Assembly: GCF_036850765.1 (NCBI RefSeq) | Contig: NC_089491.1 | Coordinates: forward strand, 90,614,740-90,678,739 | DNA from: Saccopteryx bilineata | Taxonomy: Eukaryota > Chordata > Mammalia > Chiroptera > Emballonuridae | Length of the DNA stretch: 64,000 nucleotides | Direction of reading: 5' to 3' | Part shown: piece after piece, positions 46,708 through 57,700 of the stretch | Layout: each line of letters begins with the position of its first letter | Position numbering within the stretch: position 1 is the first letter of the stretch | The notes under the pieces: model-generated | Told to the model about the DNA's origin: nothing | Seen by the model: the letters and a program-made list of their open reading frames with translations, nothing else | Databases searched by the model: none | Position numbers and translations under genes: made by a program

Positions 46708-48236
46708 AGTGCACCAGTTTTCAAATTTCTCCACATCTTTACCAACATCTGTAGTTTTGTTTGTTTGATAGTAACCATATTAATGTGTGTGAAGTGGTAT
46801 CTCATTGTGGTTTTGATTTGCATTTTCCTAAATATTCATCATGTTGAACAATTTTTCATGTGCTTATTGGGTATTTGTATATGTTCTTTTAAGAAATGTC
46901 TATCAATCCTTTGCCCACTTTTGAATCATTTTGTTGTTGTTGAGTTTCATTACTATGCTATATATTCTGGGTATTACTATAATTAAAAAAAAACTTCTCA
47001 CATTCTGTAAATTGCATTTTACTCTATTGATAAAACTTTTGATGCTTTTTCTTTTCATTTTCACAAACTCCCATTTATGTTTTTCTTGTTAACTGTACTT
47101 TTGGTGTCATATTTAAAAAATAATTTCTAAAGACAATGCTTTAAAGCTTTGCCTTATGTGTTCATCAAAGAATTTTAAGTTTTATGTCTATATTTAGGTC
47201 CTTAATTCATTTTGAGTTAATTTTTTTTAACATGGTGTTAAATAATGATTCAATCTCATTATTTGTACATGTATATCCAGTTTTCTCAACAACATTTGTT
47301 GAAAAGCTTGTCTTTTTTTATTGAATGGTCTTAGCATCTTTTGAAATATTTGGATGTATATGCTAGGGGTTATTTCTGAGGTTTCTATTTTATTACACTG
47401 ATGTTTATTTATGTCTGCCTATATACAGTACCACACTATTTTGATTACCACAGTATGTAGCATATTTTGAAATCAGAGAGTTAACATCCTCCAACTTCAT
47501 TATTCTATTTCAAGATTGTGTGGCTACCTGAAGCCTCTTGAGATTCTATATTAATTTTGGATGGCTTTTTAAATTTCTTCAAAAATTGACTTTGAAATTT
47601 TTATAGGTGTTATGCTGAATTTATTTATTTCTTAGGTTGTGGTGACATTTTAACAATTTTAATTCTTCTTAACCATAAATGTGAATGTCTTTATATTTAT
47701 TTTATATCTTTAATTATTTGTTCAGGAATACATTGTAGTTTTCATTTAACAAGTTGTTTTTTTTTTTTTTTTTTTTTCATTTTTCTGAAGCTGGAAACAG
47801 GGAGAGACAGTCAGAAAGACTCCCGCATGCGCCCGACCGGGATCCACCCGGCACGCCCACCAGGGGCGATGCTCTGCCCACCAGGGGGCGATGCTCTGCC
47901 CATCCTGGGCGTCGCCATGTTGCAACCAGAGCCACTCTAGCGCCTGGGGCAGAGGCCATAGAGCCATCCCCAGCGCCCGGGTCATCTTTGCTCCAATGGA
48001 GCCTTGGCTGCGGGAGGGGACGAGAGAGACAGAGAGGAAAGCGCGGCGGAGGGGTGGAGAAGCAAATGGACGCTTCTCCTGTGTGCCCTGGCCGGGAATC
48101 GAACCCGGGTCCTCCGCATGCTAGGCCGACGCTCTACCGCTGAGCCAACCGGCCAGGGCCCATTTAACAAGTTTTTGTCTACCTTAGTTAATTCCTAAAT
48201 ATTTTATTTGTTTGATGTAGAAGAAACTGTTTTCTT
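46708..48236 (-). mobile_element. Old LINE-1, continuation (ORF2)
   Basis: Continues the 40655-41522 element: 'tttctccacatctttaccaa', 'agtggtatctcattgtggtt', 'ccttaattcattttgagtta', 'tctcaacaacatttgttgaa', 'ttagttaattcctaaatatt'. A family A SINE (47756-48160) interrupts it. At about 48236 the orientation flips. Confidence 0.8.
47756..48160 (-). mobile_element. Family A SINE, young and full length
   Basis: The minus-strand head GGCCCTGGCCGGTTGGCTCA contains D-arm GCTCAGCGGTAGAGC, a loop CTAGCAT matching the tRNA-Ala(AGC) anticodon loop except its first base, and T-arm CCGGGTTCGATTCCCGG. The body carries duplicated 'gcagagcatcgccccctggt' units, and the tail ends in a run of about 20 T on the plus strand. 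Exact 13-bp target-site duplication catttaacaagtt at 47743-47755 and 48161-48173. The several open frames across it (up to 129 codons) come from its high GC content and are not genes. Confidence 0.95.
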
Positions 48237-49175
48237 GATCAATAATCAGAAAACTTTTGACAAAAAAACAAACAAACAAAACTTTGGACCTAATAGCTGC
48301 ACTGGTAAATTTGGCCAAATACACTTAAACAATAGTTAACACCAACTTTTTCAAACTTTTCCAAAAATGTAGAACAAGAGAAGAGTTTCCAACTCATTCT
48401 ATGAATCCAATCATACCCTGATATCAGACCCAAAGATACTATAAGAAAATAAAACTATGGACTAATGTCCTTTATAAACCTTGATGCAAAATCTTCAAAC
48501 AAACTAAATTCAGCAGCATATTAAAAAGATTATTTACCACATCCAAGTAGGATTTAAGCCTGGAATTCAGGAACAGAACAACATATAAGAATTTATTAAA
48601 ATACCAGATCACATGAGGAATAAAGAAAAAACAAATGTATTATCTCAATTGATGCAGAAAAAAAAAATGTTTGACAAAATTAATACCCTTTCATGATAAA
48701 ATTACTCAACACAGTAAAAACAAATGAAATTACTTTAACAGAATAAAAATTATATATAAAAAACCCACAGAAAAACTCATACTCAATGGTGACAGACTAA
48801 AAGCTTTTTCTCTAAGATCAGGAACAAGGCAAAATACCCACTATTATCATTTCTATTCAACATAGCACTGAAGCCTGAGCCACAGCAATTAGGCAAGAAA
48901 AGAAAATTTTAAAATCTAAATTGTAAAGGAAGATGTAAAATCATCTCTAGTCATGGATAATATGATATTATTATGTAGAAAACCAAAAGACTCCACACAC
49001 ACAAAGATAACTGTTAGAATAAAAATGTGAATTCAGAAAAATAGCATGATAAAATGTCAACATGCAAAAATCAGGTTTATTTCCATAGACAAACTAACAG
49101 TCTGAAAAGGAAATTAAACCAACATCTTGGTTACAGGCAAAAATAGGAAATAACACTAATAACAATGATATACCT
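48237..49175 (+). mobile_element. Inverted 5' segment of the old LINE-1
   Basis: Sense ORF2 on the plus strand: 'ctgatatcagacccaaagat', 'ccaagtaggatttaagcctg', 'tatctcaattgatgcagaaa', 'gatcaggaacaaggcaaaat', then 'aggcaaaaataggaaataac'. Its distal end corresponds to the point of LINE-1 where the antisense segment (48236 leftwards) begins, so the two are arms of one twin-primed insertion. Stops in all frames. Confidence 0.75.
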
Positions 49176-49206
49176 GAAAAAATTTGAATTTTTATTTAAA
49201 CATATG

Positions 49207-49784
49207 TTTCCTAATATACTTTTATTTGTTTATTTAATTGTTTGTATGTTTTAATTTTTTTTATTTATTTATTCATTTTAGAGAGGGGAGAGAGAGAGAG
49301 AGAGGAGAGACAGAGAGAGAAAAGGGGGGAGGAGCTAGAAGCATTAACTCCCATATGTGCCTTGACCAGGCAAGCCCAGGGTTTCAAACCGGTGACCTCA
49401 GCATTTCCAGGTCGACGCTTTATCCACTGCAACACCATAGGTCAGGCCTGTTTGTATGTTTTAGAAAGACAGACTGACAGACTGATAGGAAGAGAGAGAA
49501 GTTAGAAGCATTAACTCATAGTTGCTGCTCATACATGCCTTGACCAGGACGTTGCAACTGAGCCAGTGATCATTTGCTGAAGCCAGAGACTTTGGGCTTT
49601 AAGCCAGCAGCCATGAGGTCATGTCTATGATCCCATGCTCAAGCTAGAGACTACACACTCAAGGTGGTAAGCCCATGTTCAAGCCAGATAAGCTTACACC
49701 CAAGCTGGCAACCTTGGGGTTTTGAACTTGGTACGTAGGTATCCCAGGTTGATACTCTATCTACTGTTTCACTACTGGTCAGGC
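49207..49784 (-). mobile_element. Family C SINE (subtype C2), split by a B SINE
   Basis: The body lies at 49464-49784: 'gacagactgacagactgata', 'gccatgaggtcatgtctatg', and a head ending 'actactggtcaggc'. Its tail continues left of the inserted family B element. Confidence 0.85.
49254..49448 (-). mobile_element. Family B SINE nested in C SINE
   Basis: T-rich tail, GA-rich tract, 'gcattaactcccatatgtgc', and a head ending 'caacaccataggtcaggcc'. Exact 15-bp duplication tgtttgtatgtttta at 49239-49253 and 49449-49463. Confidence 0.94.
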
Positions 49785-49797
49785 CTAATAAACTCTT

Positions 49798-50162
49798 TTT
49801 TTCCCCCAAAGTGAGAAGCAGGGGGGGAGGAGGTGGCAGACAGAAAGACAGATTCCCACATGCACCCAACTGGATCCACCCAGCATGCCCACCAGGGGGT
49901 GATGCTCGGCCACTCTGGGGCATTGCTTGCTCAGTTGTAGTTTGAACCATTCTACCACCTAAGGCAGAGACCATGGAGTGATTCTCAGCACCAAGGCCAA
50001 CTTTGCTCCCATGGAGCCTTGGCTGCAGGAGGGGAAGAGAGAGACAGAGAGGAAAGAGAGGGAGAAGGGTGGAGAAGCAGATGGGCACTTCTCCTGTGTG
50101 CCCTGATGGGGAATCAAACCCAGGACTTCCACACGCCGGGTAGATACTCTACTACTAGGCCA
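49798..50162 (-). mobile_element. Family A SINE
   Basis: The minus-strand family A body has a decayed head at right ('gatactctactactaggcc') and a T/C tail at left. The flanks share the 11-bp duplication aataaactctt at 49787-49797 and 50163-50173. Confidence 0.92.
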
Positions 50163-50173
50163 AATAAACTCTT

Positions 50174-50656
50174 AATTCACTTTTATCTTTTTCTCAAAAT
50201 GACAAATAGAATAATTTAATTTTAGATATGTTAGGGTTTACAATTTAAGCCTTCTTTTATGCTTAGAATAACTTCTCCAAGTTTTCACAGCTAGGTCTTA
50301 ATTCATATTCTATGTTATCTGCTTTTCTTCCCATAGAATGCATATGCACTACATGACAAAGTGATTAAAGAGTAATGAAAAGAGAACTCTATTAGGCATA
50401 AACAGTTTTCCTAATGTGAAGACTAGAGGCATGAATGTAGGTAGGTTTATAGTATCATGTGCTCTACAGATGGAGCTTAGGTTGTGCCTTCTTATTTATC
50501 TTACATTTTATACAGAGGCTAAGCTTATGTCTGTGTTATAAATTGATACTTCATTTTAAGATTCATTTAAAGTCAGTATTATACCACTACTGTTGATTAT
50601 TAAGATGATCAAAAGGACTGGTGTTTTGAAAAGTGGTTTTAAAAATATAAACTTTT
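50174..50656. other. No recognised feature
   Basis: AT-rich unassigned sequence. Confidence 0.5.
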
Positions 50657-50918
50657 GGGTCTAGCCAGTTGGCTCAGTGGATAGAACATTGGCCTGGCTT
50701 GTGGACATCCTGGATTCAATCTCAGGTCAGGGAACACATGAGAAGTGATCATTTGCTTTTCTTCCCCTCCCTCTCCCCTTCTTTCACTTTTCTGCTCCTG
50801 CAGCCAGTGGCTCCCAGATGGAGGTTACAGAATGGATCCCTGTTAGGGCACATACAAGAGTCTTTCTTTCTATCTGCCCTCCTCTCACTTAAAAAAATAT
50901 ATATATGTATATATATAA
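50657..50918 (+). mobile_element. Family A SINE, old, internally deleted
   Basis: Head 'ctagccagttggctcagtgg' and B-box-like 'ggattcaatctc', then a shortened body and tail 'gccctcctctcacttaaaaa' passing into a short (TA)n run. About 100-140 bp of the usual body is missing. Confidence 0.82.
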
Positions 50919-51482
50919 AGGGTACTAATATTTAAATAAATATTAATTTAATCATTATTATTTAATTTTAATATTAAAAGTGTTTCTTAATAAAGTGAAT
51001 CACAAATCTTCCTCCTCCAAGACATACATTAGCACTGAATCCAAGTGTTACATTAGTAGAACAGCAGCTTGTCTTTTTTATAGAATATATTTTACAAGTG
51101 AACGGGACAAACACCATAAGCTTTCTAACCCAGGGCTTCCTAGTCTAAGTTTTTAGCTCTCACAATTAAATACAATAAGACTTTCAAAACTATGCTTTGT
51201 TAATGTTCTGGGGGGGGGGGGGCAGGGATTGACCCTGGTGTTTCAAAATTTCATTTATTTCCAAGGCCCACATTGCAGTCTAATTCACCCTTGTTTATTC
51301 TGATCCAGCTCTTGAAGCAGTTAGAAACTCATAAAACTATTGATGAACTGAAACATTGTGTGGGTATGTGTGTATTTATTTCAACAAAAACAGATATAGG
51401 CAAATGGAGGTTTCAAAATGCTTTCCCTCACCATGTGCTTTTTAGCTTTTAAAATCTGCTGCAAAAGAAAAAAGAAGGCAAG
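50919..51482. other. No recognised feature; G13 run
   Basis: Unassigned, with thirteen consecutive G at 51210-51222. Confidence 0.5.
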
Positions 51483-51829
51483 TGTCTCAGTTCAGGCTGC
51501 TGTAACAACTTCCCATAGATTGAATGGCTTTCAGACCGAACATTTATTTCTCACTGTTCTGAAGGCTGAATATACAAGATCAGAGTGTGGGCATGGTCAG
51601 GTTCTTAGTGAGTGACCTCATCGGGTTTACAGAGAGCAATCTTCCTGCTGTGTCCTCACATGAAGCCAGCTGACTCCGTGGCCTCTTTTTATAAAAGAAC
51701 CAATCCCATTTACAAAGGCTCTACCAATCATGACCAATTACCTCCCCAAAAGTCCTACCTTCAAATACCAAAACATAGGAATTAGGGTTCCAAAATATAA
51801 AGTTTGGGAGGACACTAACATCCATTGCA
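51483..51829 (-). repeat. Solo MLT1-like LTR (MaLR, ancient endogenous retrovirus-like)
   Basis: The antisense MaLR LTR order is recognisable on the plus strand: 'caggctgctgtaacaacttc', 'catttatttctcactgttct', 'tgctgtgtcctcacatgaag', 'tataaaagaaccaatcccat', then 'attagggttccaaaatataa'. On the minus strand an AATAAA polyadenylation signal lies near the 3' part. The ends read TG...CA. There is no internal region or partner LTR, so this is a solo LTR. I see no clear 5-bp duplication, as expected for its age. It has no coding capacity. Confidence 0.75.
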
Positions 51830-52200
51830 GAAATGAATGGGCTGATATTTGGTAATGGTTTTCCAAACCATGAGCTGGTGAAGAATAAAGAAATTAGAGA
51901 AAGTGCACCTTAGCAATTATAGATTTAGTATTTCAGTTATAACTATTTTCTTAAAATCCTGGAAGCCCCTACCCTGGTTTGCAATAATCTATTAGATTGC
52001 TGAATCTGAATCATCTTCTACCAGGAGTAGAGGCAGAGATGGTTGGGGCACAACTGAATGAAGTGTGGCAATGAGTCATTTACTTACTAATGAGTGAACC
52101 CTGACTGTTCCATTGCCTAAATCCACTCAGCTTCACAGTTCTGTGTTTTTGCCACAGAAATAATGAATATTTGTCTTTGGAAAAGTAATGGTTTTGCATC
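51830..52200. other. No recognised feature
   Basis: Unassigned sequence between an LTR and a SINE. Confidence 0.5.
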
Positions 52201-52213
52201 AATAACATCAAGA

Positions 52214-52425
52214 GCCTGACCTGTGGTGGCGCAGTGGATAAAGCGTAGACCTGGAAATGCTGAGGTTGCCGGTTCGAAACCCTGGGCTTGCCTGGTCAAG
52301 GCACATATGGGAGTTGATGCTTCCAGCTCCTCCCCCCTTCTCTCTCTCCTCTCTCTCCCTTTCTGTCTGTCTCTCTCTTTCCTCTCTAAAAATGAATAAA
52401 ATAAAAATTTAAAAAAATTAAAAAA
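52214..52425 (+). mobile_element. Family B SINE, young
   Basis: Head GCCTGACCTGTGGTGGCGCA with A-box-like TGGCGCAGTGG and B box GGTTCGAAACC, then 'gcacatatgggagttgatgc', a C/T-rich part and an A-rich tail. Exact 13-bp target-site duplication aataacatcaaga at 52201-52213 and 52426-52438. It is the best-preserved B copy here. Confidence 0.95.
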
Positions 52426-52541
52426 AATAACATCAAGAAATCATTAAGTATCTGCATTAAAATTTTGTGAGTAGAAAACTATTAAAATTATTTATTATAG
52501 CAGAGCATTGGAAACAACCCTAGAGTTAAAAAAATAAGGGG

Positions 52542-52999
52542 GCTTCCAGACAAGGAGGTGGCACAGTCAGTGGATAGAAAATTGGCCTGGGATGCTGAAA
52601 ATCCAGGTTTGAAACCTCAGGGTTGCTGGTTTGAGCGTGGGTTCATCCCGCCCAAGTACAGGCTCACAAGCTTGAGTGAGGGGTTGCTGGCTTGAACATG
52701 AGATCACAGACATGACCTCATGGTCACTGGCTTGAGCCTATAGGTTGCTGGTGAAGGCCAAGGTCGCTGGCTTGAGCCCAAGGTCACTGACTTGAGCAAG
52801 GGATCACTGGCTCAGCTGGAGACCCACCTACCTCCATTTTAGGCACTTATGAGAAAGCAACCAATGAACAACTAAAGTGTTGCAACTACAAATTGATGCT
52901 TTTCATCTCTCTCCCTTCCTGTCTGTCTGTCACTGTCTATCGCTCTCCTTCCCTCTCTCTCTCTCTCTTGATAAAAAAATAAAATAAAAAGAATAAAAG
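52542..52999 (+). mobile_element. Family C SINE (subtype C2), expanded
   Basis: Head 'gcttccagacaaggaggtgg', then several near-repeats of 'ggtcgctggcttgagc', the conserved 'gagaaagcaaccaatgaaca' block, a C/T-rich part and an A-rich tail. About 458 bp, longer than the C1 copies of about 334 bp because of extra internal units. Confidence 0.88.
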
Positions 53000-53341
53000 A
53001 CTAAGTAAATATATAGTATGTCTAAACAGTGAAACAGTGAAATATTGTCTCTAAAATCTAATTCTGTTGGAAATTATTTAATGGTGTAGGAGTTTAGTCA
53101 TTAGTAATACAATTAAGTGACAACAGAGTGTGACAATACTGTAACTGGACTATAACAGAAGAAACATGGAGCAGATAAAAAAATATTGTTATGCCTGATA
53201 ATCCCTCACTATAGCAAAATTTTCAAAATACATTTAGAATATAAGTCAATTTATATGCTATCTCTTTTTTTTGTTGAGCCTCCAGCTTGTCTGTTTCTTT
53301 TTTTGACATATCAAAAACTTTTCTGAAGACAGGTTGATGTA

Positions 53342-53463
53342 CAGGTATGGGCAAAAGTAGGTTTACAGTTGTGAGTACATGAAAGTTTATTCTTGTGTTA
53401 TTATTTATTAATCACTATATATTTTCCACAAGAACAACTGTAAACCTACTTTTTCTTACCCCA
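53342..53463. mobile_element. Mariner-type MITE (122 bp)
   Basis: Long terminal inverted repeats: the left end contains AAAAGTAGGTTTACAGTTGT (53353 onward), and the right end carries its complement ACAACTGTAAACCTACTTTT. TA dinucleotides flank both ends (53340-53341 and 53464-53465), as for Tc1/mariner insertion. No coding capacity, so it was mobilised in trans. Confidence 0.82.
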
Positions 53464-53489
53464 TATTTAAAATGAAATTTGGATGTTTA

Positions 53490-53765
53490 GACAATCAGGC
53501 AGTGGGTGGTGAGGAACTGGGTGAGGGAGGGTGGAAAGATTGAGCAAAAAAAGACAAACAAAAATCTACATGGACACAGACAAAAGTGTGGTGATTACAG
53601 GGAGGAGGTGAAGGAGGGTAAGGGGGATAAATGCTAATGGACAAAGATTTGACTTGGAGTCATGAGCACAACATACAGCTAATATGTTATAGAATTGGGC
53701 ACCTAAAACCCATATAATTATGTTAACCAGTGTCACATCAATAAATTCACTTAAAATAAAAACTA
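53490..53765 (+). mobile_element. LINE-1 3' end fragment
   Basis: Sense LINE-1 3' UTR: 'aagtgtggtgattacaggga', 'tggagtcatgagcacaacat', 'cccatataattatgttaacc', 'agtgtcacatcaataaattc' and an A-rich end. Confidence 0.8.
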
Positions 53766-53799
53766 AAGTTAAATTAGTAGTCTAATTAGAAAAAATTAA

Positions 53800-54234
53800 A
53801 AAAAATGTCTTTCCTATACCTTTGGCAGCATTCCAGTACGTTGACGATAAACCCTGACATCTTTAACACGGCTGGCAGTGCCCAGAACAAAGTGGACCTG
53901 GCACCGTCGGCTACCTTATTTCATGGTATGTTCTACTGGAGCCCACCCAGCCCCTGTCACACTAACGCTCTCCCAAGCTTTCCACGAATTCAGGGTCTCA
54001 ATATGCTGTCTGTCTCCCTGAGATATTGCCCAGGTGCTCATTCATCAGGTCCCAAATTAAACCTATCTCCTTAAATAAACTCACAATCTTAGCTGAAGTA
54101 AGCTGTGCTATACCTGCATCATTTTCTCTAATCTCTTCATCAAATTCTTTTTTTTTCTTTTTTCTTTTTGGTCTATTTGGCCCTTTACAGAAAAAGAGAT
54201 TGGATAATAAGTTTATGAAAGTCATAATTATATC
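53800..54234. other. Unassigned CpG-rich segment
   Basis: 53836-53990 has seven CpG dinucleotides (for example gtacgttgacg, caccgtcggc) in a CpG-poor window and does not match any SINE here. Open frames exist on both strands (53805-54074 plus, 53998-54246 minus) without recognisable domains. It could be a conserved element, a processed pseudogene fragment or an unnamed repeat. A T-rich run follows at 54148-54168. Confidence 0.4.
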
Positions 54235-54310
54235 TGTCTTACTCATTGCTCTATAGTGGCTGGAACACAGTAGGTGCTAAAATAATTGTTACATAAATAT
54301 ATGAACAAAA
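54235..54310 (+). repeat. LINE-2 or MIR 3' end relic
   Basis: 'ggctggaacacagtaggtgc' followed by 'taaaataattgttacataaa' resembles the sense terminus of LINE-2. Confidence 0.5.
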
Positions 54311-54398
54311 TTTATCTTTTTTTGCTGTATTTAAAAGAATTGTAGTTTTAATTTCTATTACATTCAGAAAGATCAACAGTAGTTTAAGACTTTATTCA

Positions 54399-54732
54399 GC
54401 CTGACCAGGTGGTGGTGCAGTGGCTAGAGCATCGGACTGGGATGCGGAAGACCCAGCTTTGAAACCCCGAGGTCGCCAGCTTGAGCGCGGGCTCATCTGG
54501 TTTGAGCAAAAGCTCACCAGCTTAGACCCAAGGTTGCTGACTCGAGCAAGGGGTTACTCAGTCTGCTGTAGCCTCATGGTCAAGGCACATATGAGAAAGC
54601 AATCAATGAACAACTAAGGTATCACAACAAAAAACTGATGATTGATGCCTCTCATCTTTCTCCGTTCCTGTCTGTCTGTCCTTATCTATCCTTCTCTCTG
54701 ACTCTGTAAAAGGAAAAAGAAAAAAAATAACA
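54399..54732 (+). mobile_element. Family C SINE (subtype C1)
   Basis: Head GCCTGACCAGGTGGTGGTGC, 'ccccgaggtcgccagcttga', 'tttgagcaaaagctcaccag', 'aagcaatcaatgaacaacta', then C/T-rich and A-rich tail. Duplication ttattca at 54392-54398 and 54733-54739. Confidence 0.93.
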
Positions 54733-54739
54733 TTATTCA

Positions 54740-57700
54740 AGTTTTAATATTTAAAGAATATAAAATACTCTGTTACAATAAAGTCTTAACAAAGTCAGTT
54801 TTATTTATTTGTACAGTTTTCACTTTCTGAAAAAGTGATTTTAAGTATTGAGCATTTTCATGTTACCCAGTAGCTTTATTAAAATCTTTGGCAAAATACT
54901 TATCACATCAATCTCATGACAGGAGCAGCTACATCAGATATACAAGCAATCCGGCTTCTATATCCACACAGTAAAACAATAAAAGTATATTCTTTTAGTA
55001 AAATTAAATATTTTGGTTATATAAATATACTTCATCATTATCCACTTTAACTAAAGGTGCTAGATTAATAAATTGGGCAGAAGCTTTCATTATAATGTAT
55101 AGCATTCCCGGAAAAGAACAGAATTGCTACGGTTTCTTTGTGGTTGTTCTTGAATTTAAAATATTTATACACTCACACATCCTACACACACACCACCTAT
55201 TTCTCAGAATATTTTGAACATCTACCATTTACTAAAGTGTGTCATCAACTCATTCTCATGTAAAACAGATTTTTAAATTAAATTTTCTTCAAGAGATATT
55301 ACCTTTTGTGAAACATTAATTCTTTCTAAAGGGATAGAGAGATTCACAATTACAAAGTGCTCCTGATGAATTACAGTTAAGTGGAAGCTTTCTATCCCAG
55401 CATCTGCAGTTCCAAATCCCAGTGGAGAAACGCTCAACATGACTATCAAGAAAAAATTTTGACATGCTATCTCTTCACTGTAAGTATTGTAGAAAATGTC
55501 AGAACCTGTCTGGAAAGCAGTGAACAGTGGAGTGGTTTTGTCCAGGGTGCTGCACTAGGAAGCTGCTTTTATTAGATTATATGTAAGTTCTGAATGTTAA
55601 GATAAAGGCATTTAGTATTACATAAAGTCCTTTGTATTTTTAAATAAAACAAACATATTTTCTTACTATACCTTCAGAGATAAGGACTTAGATGAATGTA
55701 TTCAATTCTGTGTGTAAAATACGTGGACATACACATGTATTGATATGCCCTCACAGCCTTTTTCAAGTACACAATTTGCTGCAGGTATCAAGCACATAAA
55801 TGTGTGTCACAACTGTGACTCTGGACTAGTGGAGTAGTAATCGTCGCTTGTGAAAAACTTTCTTGCAATATAGTACAGGTTCAGATGAACATATTCTTTC
55901 AATTACGCACTGATAAGAAATGATTAAATGAAGTCAGTTGTGAAAATGATAAGTCTGTGAAGGACTATGGCATGGAAAAAAATGTCCCTCATATTTTAGA
56001 ATGTAGAATTGGAAGAAAAGGAAATTTCAAGTTAACAGGGTAAGCTAAACTAACCTTGACTAAGAGTAGTTGTAGTTCAGTGAAGTTCAGTCAAATTCCA
56101 TTAAGAGACAATGCTATTAAAGCCCACAGGATCCTAGGCTTTGTTTATGTAGATTAATGAGTTTCCCACTCTGTTCTGAAGGAGTTTCCAGTCTCACAGA
56201 AAGAGACGTAAATATAATAAGATAATTATAGTGCAGTGTAGCACATAGTAAAACAGACTCAGAATTTGGAATTGGTCTGGAAAGATGAATTAGAGATTGA
56301 GGTGTAAACTCAGTACTAAGAAATAAGTTATCAATAATGGAAGAGAAAAATGTTAGTATGTTCCCACAGGGTTGTTTTGCATAAAATTATTTATGTAAGA
56401 TTTTTGGGAGGCAAAGAATATTAGTTGAGGGGATAGCAAAGATGCATCCACAAAATTACATACTTGGTAAAGATATGCTTTTACTTTCACATTATTCATC
56501 CCAAGCAAGGAAGAATGTTAGAGAAAGAGGACCATCCAAAAGTGAGATGCTAGCCCATTTCAGTGATTACAAACATGATGGAGAAAAACACAAATTTTCT
56601 GAAATGATACCAAACCTTTCCTCTCCATTGTACTTCATTATTAGTGAGAAAATTTTCAAAATATAAAGAAAAGATTATAATCTCTTCTAGCTAACTATCA
56701 TGATCATGGAGCTCACAAGATGTTACATGTAGTCGTCATTGACATCTTCAAGACTTGGTGTTGGTTCACCAATGACAGTGAACCAATATCTGACTCACCG
56801 ATTTTAGAGTTCAGCACCATATAAGATAATAAATAACTATAGCTGTAATCCTATGGCTTGCCTCTAAATGTTGATTTTAGATAAGATATTCCAGGACTGA
56901 GTTAACAAGTACAGAATGACCAACATGCAGAGATTTTCAGCATTTATATTTTTCATATATTTTCTTTCCCCTTTCCAGCTTCTTTTTTCTTTCCCAAGTA
57001 GCAAAGTGCATAAATAGATAAAAAGAGATATCAAAGTATAGTGAAGGAGAATAAATACTCAGATTAATTTACTGATGGGCTATAAAATTTTTGAGAACCT
57101 AGCACTTCTTTATATTTTCACTTGGAAGAAATCATGAGCAAGGATTTGGTAGTAGAACACTTTATTTTTGGATGAGATAAAAGGAAAAAAATAGTAGAAG
57201 GCTCTAGAAAACCATTATTCTCATTTCTATCCATTTAATGACTTTATTATGTATGGTAAATAGCTCACTGTTCTCAAATAGGAATGTAAAATAAAAAATT
57301 TGATGTCAAGAGGAGTTAAAGTACTAAGAAAATTGAAGAAAGAATTAATACACTTGAATAAGAACAGACTAGAGATAATTTTGCCAAGATTCTTTGCATG
57401 GCTTTGAATAGTTCCCTGGTTGAGTTTATGAGGACTTCACCAAGTGACACAGTACATAACTAGAAATTGGACACATTTACATATTGTTTACACAAAGAAA
57501 ATTAAATTATACGAAGATTTCATAGGAAAGATCCATGCCCATGGTTCTGTAAAGATTCTAATTCTCAGCACTCATTCTAAAAAGTTATTCTTAAGTGAGC
57601 ACAGGATAGGTCAGGCATCTGCTCAGGGGACGTTGATGGGTTGTTCTACAGACCACACTTATAATTTGCTCTGTGTAGAGCCACCTCTTCCTTTAGTTAG

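Noticed and set aside
51418..51615. 65-codon plus-strand frame
   Set aside because: Runs into the antisense MLT1-like LTR; no domain and no splice support.
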